Positions 45,872 to 55,559 of a DNA stretch of 64,000 nt are shown here, one piece after another. Within the stretch, counting starts at the first letter, position 1. Each line of letters starts with the position of its first letter. Where the stretch lies: the NCBI GenBank assembly GCA_016707115.1, contig JADJIH010000023.1, positions 122,555-186,554 of the forward strand, given 5' to 3'. The notes below the pieces were generated by a model. The model searched no databases. It was not told the origin of the DNA and saw only the letters and a program-made list of their open reading frames with translations. The position numbers and the translations under genes are program-made. Source of the stretch: Ignavibacteriales bacterium. Lineage in GTDB: Bacteria; Bacteroidota; Ignavibacteria; Ignavibacteriales; Ignavibacteriaceae.

Positions 45872-47564
45872 TTATTTAAGCTTTTCCTCAATCGCAAAAA
45901 CTGGTTTAATATCCACAGGAAGTTTTTCAAGTTTTTTTCTCAACGTTTCTATTGTTGGCGAGTTAACAGCATACTTTGCAATTAAATCTTTAGCTCCTGC
46001 ATAATTTCCTTCTGCTTGAATTGTTAAAACTAAATTACATAATTCTTTTAAGGCTGGATAAACTTTCATAAAATCGACAGAAACTTTTTGTGTGCTTTCA
46101 TCGTAAACATATCCACCTTTTTCTAACAGATAATTATAGATAATTGCATTGCCTCCACCATGTGCTTCGCCAATTCCAAATCTCATACTGCGGAAAGCTC
46201 CGGCAAGAAATGTTACCCAAACCTGATTTTCTGTTTCTTTGGAGTAAACACCTTTCTCGATCATAAATATATTGTTGTACATACCAAGAATATCGGCTTT
46301 ACATTCTTCTATAGTTGAGTATGTTTCTTTAACTCTTTCTTAACCTCAGTGTCTTTGCCGTTTACTTTTATAAAGCCAGGACCAACACCATAAGAGACAT
46401 TTATGCATCAATGTATGATTGAAGAAAGCATCGAAAGTAACATGTTTAAGCTGATCAGAAGCAAGAACAATTTCCGCAATTGGTTTTAATAGTTTTTCAA
46501 ATTTTGCTTCGTGAACATTTTTTAACATTACTTTTTTTGAACCTTTTGCCTGTCTTACACGCTCATCGTTAGGAAGATTAAACGCAAGAGTTTGAACCCC
46601 TGCTTTTGTATCACCAGCAGTAAACACTTCATTAGCAACAACTATTGGAGACTCAGAACCACGCGTATAGTTTTTATGTTTATCATCCAAAGGAAGATTT
46701 TTTTCTATGTCTGTTAAATACTTTGCAAATATTTCAAGTTTTTTTGTTTCAACAGGATCTTTAATTGTAACAAAACTTTCAAAAGATGCTTTGTAGTTAA
46801 ACATTTCATCTTCATAAACCTCATAAGGACCAATTACAACTTCTATGTTGTGATCCTTCAAATCCATCCAATCCATATCGCTTTGATAGTAATCGTTACT
46901 TAAGAATGCATCCGCACGGAAAGCAAATATTTTTTAGTGATGGATTATCTGAAAATTCTGCCGCCTCTTTTAAAAGATTAGATGCTGCAGTTAATTTATC
47001 TTTGAAATATTCGTTGTAAGGAATTGCAACGAGCTTTTCATTTTTTCTTCGGATAATTGTAAACTCACTTGTAAAAGATTTTTCATCGGCAGGATTGTCT
47101 TTTATCCACTTTTCAAATTCTTCTTTTGCCATATCTTCAGGATAAAAATTAGCACCCAGCGGTTTTTTATCTTTGCCAATGAATGGTTCATTGTCTTCAA
47201 GACGATCAAATGGACCAAACATAATATTGAAGAGATCAAGTTCAAGTTTAAGTTCAGGTTGTTCTGACAAAACAGATTTATTTGCGATTTTAGAAAGCAA
47301 ATCAGATTTAATTTGATTGTTTTTTAAATAAACCTGCTCTAGAAACAGTTCATCAATTATTTTTGATGCACGATAAAGTTTTTCCAGCACAACTTTTTCT
47401 CGGTCTGTTAAAAGTGTTTCATCATACTGTATTTCAACGGGAACAAATTTGGCAATCTTTTCCTTAAGCATTGATACTTCCTTTGAATCTTTTTGCGGAG
47501 TTTGATTTTCGGTACAGGCAGTAAATAGTGCGACAATTAAAAATGCAGCTATTAAATATTTCAT
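45872..47564 (-). CDS. M49-like dipeptidyl-peptidase 3 family lipoprotein, frameshifted
   Basis: About 560 residues over three frames. Lipoprotein signal (IVALFTAC, Cys17). Conserved family blocks: FGPFDRLEDNEPF, IEVVIGPYEVYEDEMFNYKASFESFV, and the C-terminal FGIGEAHGGGNAIIYNYLLEKGGY. The zinc motif near 46390-46408 is broken by two missing bases: adding them gives HEMSHYGVGPG, a HExxH site as in dipeptidyl-peptidase 3 relatives (M49). The frame also breaks near 46890. Family members remove dipeptides from the N-terminus; the lipid anchor suggests action on the cell surface or in the periplasm. Confidence 0.8.
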
Positions 47565-47759
47565 TGTATAACCTTTGTTTGATATAAAAGTTTATTTGTT
47601 TCGATGAAGAAATATAAAAATATCGCAACTAAAATCTTGCGGAATTTTTAAAGTTCTTTTTTAGCCATATAAAACCATTCATCATTAAATTTTTCGCACA
47701 TTGGGTAATTCTCCTTAAGTTTACAATGCAAAATTTAATTACTCATATTAGGTGGAGAA

Positions 47760-49633
47760 ATGACAAAACAAAAATTAATTTTTTTACACTCTTGTTGCAC
47801 TAACAATCGCTACCACAATATTTCCTCAAGCACCCAAACGATCTGATGTACCGGATAAACATAAATGGAACCTTGTAGATATGTACCCAGCTTTGTCCGA
47901 CTGGCAAGCGGATATCAAAACAGTTGAAGCCAGGATTAGTGATTTTGCTGCTTACAAGGGAAAGCTTGGCGAGAATTCTCAAAATTTATTAAATGCACTA
48001 AACTCTTATTTCGGAATGCTGAAAATTTTTTATAAAGCAGGTACCTATGCCGGAAATTTGAGCAATGAAGATGTTCGGATTTCTGAAAATCAGGCATTGC
48101 TTCAGCAGCTTTCGGCAGTGGGAACAAAGTTTGGTGAAACGGCATCTTTCTTTGAGCCGGAGATTCTTGCCATTCCAAAAGAAAAGATTGAAAAATTCTT
48201 TAAAGAAAAACCCGAACTGAATACTTACTCAATGTACATAGATAACATACAAAGATTGCGTCCGTATACACTAACTGAAGCAGAGGAGAAGATCCTTGCA
48301 AGTTTTGGTTTGATAGCGGGAAACCAAAATACTGTTTACTCAATTTTTGCAGATGGCGAAAAACCAAATCCAAAGATTACTCTTTCAGACGGAAATGAAG
48401 TTGAGTTGAGTCCAGCTACTTTTACAGGAGTTAGAGCAGTTGAAAATCGTGATGACAGGAGTAAGGTATTTGAAACTTTCTTTAATAGTTATGGTGATTT
48501 TAAAAACACTCTCGGTGCAAATCTTGTTGGCAAAGTTAAAAAGGATTGGGTTTACGCTAAGAACAGAAATTATAAAACCTCTTTGGAATCTGCTCTTAAT
48601 GGGGATACCCTGCCTCCAACCGTTTATACTACTTTGATTGAGCAAGTAAATAAAAGTCTCCCAACACTGCATCGCTTTTGGGATTTGAAAAAAAATGCTT
48701 GGGGTTGATACACTTCACTATTATGATTTGTATACATCACTTGTTAAAAAAGTTGATTTACATTTTACAGTTGAACAAGGGCAGCAAGCAATTCTTGACG
48801 CACTTACACCATTAAAATCAGAATATCTATCTACAGTAAAAAAATCCTTTGATAACAGATGGATAGATTTTATTCCAACTGAAGGAAAAAGAAGCGGGGC
48901 ATACTCAAGTGGTTCTGCGTATGATGTTCATCCATACATTCTTATGAATTGGAATGATGATTATGAATCACTTTCCACTCTGGCGCACGAACTTGGGCAT
49001 ACAATGCACAGCTTTTATTCAAATTCTAATCAGCCATTTGCAAAAGCAGATTACGCAACTTTTGTTGCGGAGATTGCATCAACAATAAATGAAACACTGC
49101 TTAATAATTATATGGTTAATAAAGCAAATAGCGATGAGGAAAAAACTTTTCTTGCTCGGCAGCTATCTTGATCTTTTACGTACAACTATTTTTCGCCAAA
49201 CATCTTTTGCAGAGTTTGAATTAGAAATTCACAATAGAGTTGAGCAAGGCCAGCCATTAACCGGTGATGATCTTTGTAATATTTATTATGATATCGTAAA
49301 AAAATATTATGGGCACGATGCAGGACATTGTGTAGTTGATCCTTATATTCAATATGAGTGGTCTTACATTCCTCATTTTATGGGATATACATATTATGTG
49401 TTTCAATATTCAACGTCACTTATTTATGCAACTGCCTTTGCAGAAAAATTGTTAATGAAGGAAATCCTGCAGTAGATAATTTTTATAAGATATTAAAAGG
49501 TGGCGGATCGAAGTACGCAGTTGAATTAATTAAAGATGCCGGAATTGATCCATTATCACCGGAGCCATTTGAATTGACGATGAAGAAGATGAACAAAGTT
49601 ATGGATCAGATAGAAGACATATTGAATAAGTAG
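47760..49633 (+). CDS. pepF: Oligoendopeptidase F (M3 family), secreted, frameshifted
   Basis: About 620 residues. Starts at the ATG 47760-47762, with an AGGTGGAG ribosome site. A signal peptide is seen after correcting one base (MTKQKLIF..TLVALTIATTIFPQAP), which is unusual because PepF is normally cytoplasmic. The family opening KWNLVDMYPALSDWQADI and the zinc motif HELGHTMHSFYS (bases 48986-49000 for HELGH) are clear; the third zinc ligand is in the FVAEIASTINE block. Frame breaks near 47795, 48700, 49170 and 49465. Cuts short peptides of about 6-17 residues in relatives. The next gene is convergent (AlaX). Confidence 0.86.
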
Positions 49634-49668
49634 ATTTTATTGTGATCTGTCCTTTCGATCTTGACGGG

Positions 49669-49720
49669 AGAGAAATCTGTTTAACTAAGCATGCAGATTT
49701 CTCTCTTCGTTCGAAATGAC
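49669..49720. repeat. Dispersed palindromic element, intergenic copy
   Basis: Arms AGAGAAATCTG (49669-49679) and CAGATTTCTCT (49694-49704) form a hairpin. The right half, 49694-49720, is identical over 27 bases to the in-gene copy at 34891-34917. It lies between the convergent pepF and alaX genes. Confidence 0.75.
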
Positions 49721-49743
49721 CTTAATACGATAACGGATAAGTT

Positions 49744-50197
49744 TTATTCTTTTGGCAATTTAAATCTTACTCTCAAAACTCCATCTTCAAAACTTGTTGA
49801 GATGATCTGGAACTTTCCTATTTCCTTTGTTGATGAAACGTGTACTCCGCTGCAGGGACAGGCATCATAATCGCCAATCTTAATTATCCTTATAGTATCA
49901 CCTGCATCATCAGGCAATAGAGAGAGCTTAAAATTATTTATTGCTTCATTTCGCTTTAGAAAATCTTCGGTAACCGGCAAATCTTGTTGAATTATTTCAT
50001 TTACTTTTATTAATTGTTTCAACTTCTTCGTCTGTAAGATTACGATCGAAATGATAATCACATTTGGATTTTTTCTTTTCTATATGATTTGAAAAAGATC
50101 TTCCTTTATTAAACATTCTAACCATTGTCTGGTTTAAAATGTGTTCAGCTGAATGCATTTCAGGATTATAATCTTTATTTGATTTTACCTCATCCAT
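49744..50197 (-). CDS. Alanyl-tRNA editing protein AlaX-like, one frameshift
   Basis: About 150 residues, in two overlapping frames. The N-terminus has the HxxxH metal motif in MHSAEHILNQTM, and the C-terminus has the second metal site CPCSGVHVSS, both typical of free-standing AlaX editing domains that deacylate mischarged Ser- or Gly-tRNA(Ala). The frame breaks at about 50005-50050 where VETINKSK overlaps VNEII. The nitroreductase gene ends 1 base upstream of this start, so the two form one unit. The specificity (Ser or Gly) cannot be told. Confidence 0.82.
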
Positions 50198-50198
50198 A

Positions 50199-50708
50199 TT
50201 ACCACTTATTAAAATGAATTTTATCCTGATTAAATCTTTCTTCTGTTTTTACAACTTCATCGGGGTAGCCAAGTGAAATTAATGATACGGGAACAATATT
50301 ATCAGGAAGATTGAATTGTGCTTTAATGTTTCTGTAAATATCATCCATTCCGTGAATTGCAATCCAGCACGATCCAATTCCTAATCCGTGAGCAGAAAGC
50401 AAAATGTTTTGTATTGCTGCTGAACAATTCTGTAAAAGCCAGCTTTCATTTTTTTCAACAGATGAATCTCCGCAAACAATAATTGCAGCGGCAGATTGTC
50501 TTAACATTTCCGCATAAGGAATTGATTTAATTGTATCAACAAGTATTTCTTTGTCATCAATAATTATAAACTGCCAGGCTTGCAAGTTCATTGCGCTTGG
50601 TGCGTACATCGCAGTTTTAAGAATCTTATCCAGATTTTCTTTGCTTATTTTTTGATCTTTATACTTTCTTATGCTTCTTCGATTAAGTAATGCTTCCTGA
50701 ACTTCCAT
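50199..50708 (-). CDS. Nitroreductase family protein
   Basis: 169 residues. The standard opening RRSIRKYKDQKISKENLDKILKTAMYAPSAMNLQAWQFIII, with the FMN-phosphate-binding Arg/Ser residues, then AAAIIVCGDSS, CSAAIQNILLSAHGLGIGSCWI and LGYPDE, identifies an FMN-dependent nitroreductase/NADH-dehydrogenase-like protein. Physiological substrate unknown. Complete. It ends just before the AlaX gene on the same strand. Confidence 0.9.
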   Translation of the reverse strand: MEVQEALLNRRSIRKYKDQKISKENLDKILKTAMYAPSAMNLQAWQFIIIDDKEILVDTIKSIPYAEMLRQSAAAIIVCGDSSVEKNESWLLQNCSAAIQNILLSAHGLGIGSCWIAIHGMDDIYRNIKAQFNLPDNIVPVSLISLGYPDEVVKTEERFNQDKIHFNKW

Positions 50709-50809
50709 ATTTCCTCTGAAATTATTTCCTTACAAATATAATAACACTTTTTTGGTCTTCGTAATTGCATTGCGTTTTTTTCATATGACCGCAAAAATAA
50801 AAAGGATTA

Positions 50810-51799
50810 ATGATGAGTGTTTTATTAAGATTAAAAGAAAGCTTTACTAAAAAAAATCTAAAATGTACTATTTCTTAACTGGCGTTATTACTGTTGTTGG
50901 GTTGTTGTTTGTATTAACAAATTTGTTCTTTACGCACAACACTATAGTTGCAACAGATGGAAATCCAGGCGAATTATTTCCCTCAAGACTACAAAATTAT
51001 TTCCCCAAACTCAAAACAATATTACAATCTTTGGTGAAGGAGTTCCGTTAGAAAATTTTGAAGTTTACGAAAGAGTTGATAGAGAAATATTAGTCAATAC
51101 TTACTGGCACTCAGCAACAATACTGGCAATTAAAAGAGCCGCACGATGGTTTCCGGTTATCGAACCCATATTAAAACAAAACAACATTCCCGATGACTTT
51201 AAGTACCTTGCTGTTGTAGAAAGCAACTTGGAAAACGTTGTTTCGCCCGCAGGAGCAACAGGTTACTGGCAGTTTATTAAGACAGCGGCAAAACAATACG
51301 GATTAGAAGTGAACGAAGAGGTTGACGAAAGGTATGATGTTCAAAAATCAACTTTGGCTGCTTGTAAATATCTCAATACCGCATATCAAATGTTCGGTAA
51401 CTGGACTATGTCAGCATCATCATACAATGCCGGTATCAGTGGAATAGAAAATGGAGCGGTTTACAAAAATCAACCAACTATTGGAATCTTGTTCTTGGTT
51501 CAGAAACATCGCGCTATGTTTCCAGAATAATAGCAATGAAGTTAATAATGGAAAATCCGTCTGCATATGGTTATGATTTGAAAGACGAGGATTTATATAA
51601 GCCGCTTAAGTTTAAAGAAGTTGAGTTAAATACATCGGTTGAAAGCTTTGCAGATTATGCGACAACACTTGGAATAAATTATAAAATACTAAAACTTTAT
51701 AATCCCTGGCTGCGGGATACTAAATTAAAGATAAAAAACGGTGTTACGTATAAAATTAAAGTTCCTGAAGAAGGGAGTATTAATCTTATAAGAGAATAG
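50810..51799 (+). CDS. MltD-like lytic transglycosylase (GH23), frameshifted
   Basis: About 330 residues. The likely start is ATG at 50810 or 50813 (AAAGGATTA ribosome site), giving MSVLLRLKESFTKKNLK and then a membrane anchor (MYYFLTGVITVVGLLFVLTNLFF) after a shift near 50860. The catalytic domain shows the GH23 glutamate in VVESNLENVVSPAGATGYWQF (Glu at bases 51219-51221) and SASSYNAGISGIENG. Further breaks near 51010 and 51490. The C-terminus, LGINYKILKLYNPWLRDTKLKIKNGVTYKIKV, resembles a LysM-like glycan-binding tail. It cleaves peptidoglycan with a 1,6-anhydro product. Terminator at 51834-51859. Confidence 0.83.
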
Positions 51800-51833
51800 C
51801 TTAATTAGAATTTAACACTAATCAATTATCATT

Positions 51834-51859
51834 AAAAGCGATTCTCAAGAATCGCTTTT
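51834..51859. terminator. Rho-independent terminator between converging genes
   Basis: Perfect 11-bp arms AAAAGCGATTC (51834-51844) and GAATCGCTTTT (51849-51859) with loop TCAA and a T-run beyond. It serves the lytic transglycosylase gene (plus) and the lipoprotein gene that ends at 51860 (minus). Confidence 0.88.
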
Positions 51860-52514
51860 TTAATTTCCCGATAATTTAGTAACAACACCGCTGTTGCTAT
51901 TAATCCAAAGCACTAAAGACTTATTAGATGAGTAAAAATTTACAATCCAATCGGCAGAATTATTTAATGCCAGCGTTGTATCTATAGATTTACTTGGCAG
52001 TAAAAACATATCAACCTTAGCACCCGCATTCTGTGAAAGAAAAATATCCGCTTATGAACAAGTGCAGTGTCTATTGTAGCGGGGCTGTCTTTATAATTAG
52101 CGTTAGGATCAATTGCCAGTGTTGCAAGCCTGTTGAAAACATTTCCAAGAATATTTCCTGCCGTAGTGTCTTTTATAAATGACAACATTGTTGAAAAGTT
52201 TATGGGCGATTTAACAGGTCCCGCTGCAAAAACAGGAACATAAAATTCATTACTCTGCAAATTGTTTGATTGCACAACATATACAAATGCATTATCCGTT
52301 TCTAACAAATCTATTTTACCGAGCAAATCAACATTCCAACCATATATTGCAGAAAGTTTTGCATCGGTTGCAAAATCTAATCTGCTTTCTGCAAAACATT
52401 ATCCGCATACTTCTTTGCTGTAATTTTTCCGGTTTCGTCAATTGGATCTGCAATTTTTCACAGGCAACAAAAACAATTACAGCAAACAGGTTGATAAATA
52501 AAATATCTTTTCAT
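51860..52514 (-). CDS. Hypothetical lipoprotein, frameshifted
   Basis: About 215 residues, not recognised. Starts at 52514 with an AAAGGAG ribosome site. After correcting early indels it has a lipoprotein signal (LINLFAVIVFVAC) followed by EKIADPIDETGKITAKKYADNVLQKAD. The middle reads AIYGWNVDLLGKIDLLETDNAFVYVVQSN, NEFYVPVFAAGPVKSPINFSTML, and a shifted C-terminal part ends NSNSGVVTKLSGN. Breaks near 52045, 52390 and 52480. It has no detectable enzyme motif. It shares strand and direction with the next thioredoxin-like gene. Confidence 0.6.
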
Positions 52515-52571
52515 TTTTATGCTCCTTTAAAAACTTCCACCATCACGGGGAAGACACTCTTTATTTAATAA

Positions 52572-52903
52572 TCAAAAAATCATTTTATAATAACGGTCAA
52601 TCTGTTCTCGCAATTCTTCCAGATGAACATTACGAGAAGCACGAATTGTTCTTTTCCTTCAAAATAAACAAGAATTGTTGGAACAGAAAAGACAGAAAGT
52701 TGTCCAGAAATTTCTTTTGCTTCATTTAAATCAACATAACAAAAGAAAATATTAGGAAAATCTGCTTCAAGCATTTCTGTTACTTTAGGTTTTAGCACTT
52801 TGCAAACATTGCATTCGGGCGTGCTTAAATAAAAGCAAACTGCTTTGTTTGATTTAGTAATTTCAAGAAAATTTTCAAAACTAGTTGGTGATTTAATAAT
52901 CAT
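52572..52903 (-). CDS. Thioredoxin-like protein, C-terminal frameshift
   Basis: About 110 residues. CFYLSTPECNVCKVLKPKV places the redox pair CNVC in a thioredoxin fold, and FSVPTILVYFEGKE carries the cis-proline. There is no signal peptide, so probably cytoplasmic. A one-base shift near 52635 garbles the last 20 residues; the other frame restores RNVHLEELREQIDRYYKMIF. Similar in size to thioredoxin itself. It lies just upstream of the hypothetical lipoprotein gene. Confidence 0.8.
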
Positions 52904-53025
52904 TTTTTAATTAGAGTTTTAGATTTTTTATTTAACCGTTCATCAAATATTTCTTTGCGATAAACAAACAGTTACTAAAATTAGTATCTAAATTTAGCAA
53001 TCAAACATACTAAGGAAAAACCTGA

Positions 53026-54892
53026 ATGAAATTATATATAACCCCAGTTTTAATTTTTATTTTTGCATTTTCCGTTTCGTTTGGATCCGATCTTAAAAAA
53101 CCGAAAGAAATAAAAAAAGCTTACACAAATCAAACAAGATCTTATGATGGAAAGCCCGGAATAAACTATTGGCAAAACTGTTCCGAGTACAATATCAAAG
53201 CAGAGATTGAACCAAAAACAAGATTGTTATCTGGCAGTGAAAAAATTGTTTACTATAATAATAGTCCAGACACATTAAAAAGTATTGTGCTAAAACTTTA
53301 TCAGGATATGTATAAAAAGGGCGCGGCAAGAAACACAGAATTGAATCCAGAAACTGTAACAGAGGGAGTAAAGATTAGCAAACTTATTGTTGATGGTAAT
53401 AAGTTAAGTTTAAACGTTGATGATAATTAATTTCTGTATCAAGGAACTAACCTGATAATAAAGCTTACTTCTTCTCTTCCGCCAAAATCAAAACGACAGT
53501 TGATGTTGACTGGAGTTTTATAATTCCTAATGGAACCGATATCAGAATTGGCGCTTACGGCGAATCAACTTTTTTTGTTGGTTACTGGTATCCCAAAGTT
53601 GCAGTTTATGATGATATACGCGGCTGGGATATGATAAGTTATAATGCCGAAAGATGAGTTTTATTTTGATTACCTGATATAAATGTTGAAATTAAAGTTC
53701 CAAAAGGTTTTGGTATTTGGGCAACAGGAATGCCGCAAAACCCCGATGAAGTTTTAAATGGTGTTTTTCTAAAAGATATAATGAATCCCTTCAGATAAAC
53801 TTGTTAACATCGTTGCAAAAAGAAGATAGGGCAAAGAGATATATAAACATCAAATGGATATACAACTTTTAAATATTCTGCTAAAAATATTTCTGATTTT
53901 GCTTTTGGTATGAGCGATTTTTATTTATGGATGGAACAAGCATCGAACTTGAAAGCGGAAAAGAATTGCCTGCTTTTCTGCTTATAATCCTTCATCTGAA
54001 TTCTTTCAACCAGCTACAATGGCAAAGAGAACCATAGAATTTTTCTCCAAGCAAATGCCCGGAGTTATTTATCCTTATCCGCAAATAACAGTTTTTAATG
54101 GTGATGGCGGAATGGAATTTCCTATGATTGTAAACGATGGACAATTTTCTAACAAAATTAATGATGTTTATGTAACCACTCACGAGATTGCCCATATGTA
54201 TTTCCCATTTTATGGGAACAAATGAAAGTCGTTATGTGGATGGATGAAGGTGATGGCTTATTTTCTTCCTTGGGATCGGCAAATCGAGTTGTCAGAATAT
54301 GATCACAGAACTCGCGCCGCTACTGGATTTTCTAAATGGGCTGGAAACGAAATGGATATTCCTCTGATACTCCCATCAGTTCTTTCAATGAGATCCTCAT
54401 TTAAGCATGATGAGTTACTACAAACCTGCGCTTGCTTTCGAAATGCTTAAGTCTGCTTTGGGGGATGAATTATTTAAAGAATGTTTAAAGGAATTTATTC
54501 TACGATGGAACGGAAAACATCCAACACCATGGGATATGTTTTACACATTTGAAGATGTTACTAAGCAAGATTTAAAATGGTTCTGGAATCCGATGGTTTT
54601 TGAATCTCATATTCCCTGATTTAGCAAACAAAGATTTGAAGATTGAAAATGATAAAATTAAAAATATTGATTGAGAAATGCTGGCAATCTTTCCGGTTCC
54701 GATTGATTTAACATTAACACTTGAGGATGGTACACAAACAAACCTAAGATATGTCAACATCAATCTGGGAAAAAGGCGATAAAGAAATTTGGCTAAATGT
54801 TGATGAAAATCAAAAGTTAAATCGGTTGAGTTGCCAAATAAAATATACCTGATGCAGATGCGATTAATAATAAACTAATAGTAAAAGATTAA
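53026..54892 (+). CDS. M1 family metallopeptidase, heavily frameshifted
   Basis: About 620 residues over at least eight frames. Start at 53026; signal peptide MKLYITPVLIFIFAFSVSFGS. The N-terminal domain shows NCSEYNIKAEIEPKTRLLSGSEKIVYYNNSPDTL, typical of M1 aminopeptidase-like proteins. The zinc site HEIAH (bases 54181-54195) and the downstream glutamate region RYVWMDEGDG are present, and the C-terminal WNGKHPTPWDMFYTFEDVTKQDLKWFW is the usual M1 helical end. Zinc aminopeptidase activity in the periplasm is expected. The stop is at 54892; a dispersed repeat fragment follows. Confidence 0.78.
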
Positions 54893-54895
54893 AGC

Positions 54896-54922
54896 CATAC
54901 TTCGACTTCGCTCTCAGATGAC
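54896..54922. repeat. Fragment of a dispersed palindromic element
   Basis: CATACTTCGACTTCGCTCTC followed by AGATGACA, ending in the same ATGACA word as the elements at 22140 and 45844. Only one half is seen. Confidence 0.4.
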
Positions 54923-54982
54923 AAAAAAAGAGGATTGAAAAATCAACCCTCTTAATTCTACATTATAAATTCTTCATTCTAA

Positions 54983-55475
54983 TTAATGATGGTGATGTCC
55001 GCCAGCTCCGTGAACATGTCCGTGGGCCAATTCCTTCAGCAGTAGCATCTCTAACGTCAAGAAGTTCTAAATCAAAGTTTAGGGTTTTTACCGGCAAGGG
55101 GATGATTAAAATCAACAGTAACTGTTTCGTCTTCTACATTTGTAATTATAAATGGCATCTGAACCCCATCTGGATTACTAGCCATATATTCCATACCAGC
55201 TTCCAAAATAAAATCCCTCAGGAAAATTTTCCTTTCCAACAGCTTGAATAGCATCATCATTATATTCACCGTAACCATCTTTTGCTTCAAGTTTTAACTG
55301 TTTCTTTGTTCCTATGATCATACCGCTTACAGCTTTCTTCAAGCTTAGGTAATACCATTCCAGTTCCAGAAATATATGAGAAAGGTCCGCCGGCATCAGT
55401 AGAATCTAAAATGTTTCCAGTTTCATCAGTTAGTGTAAAATTCATAGTAACAACTTTATTCGCTTCAATGGGCAT
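54983..55475 (-). CDS. slyD: SlyD-like FKBP-type peptidyl-prolyl isomerase, frameshifted
   Basis: About 160 residues. MPIEANKVVTMNFTLTDETGNILDSTDAGGPFSYISGTGMVLPKLEES is the FKBP opening, followed by the inserted-flap chaperone domain (EAKDGYGEYNDDAIQAVGKENFPEG) and FIITNVEDETVTVDFNHPLAGK. The last residues, after reading through an indel, are HGHVHGAGGHHHH, the metal-binding histidine tail of SlyD. Breaks near 55030, 55190 and 55300. SlyD assists protein folding and nickel handling in the cytoplasm; nickel enzymes are not visible in this window. Confidence 0.85.
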
Positions 55476-55559
55476 TGTAATTCCTTATTAACATTAATTG
55501 ATAACGAATAATAAATAAAGTGAGATAAAAATAAAAACAAATGTAATGGAGAGACAAAG

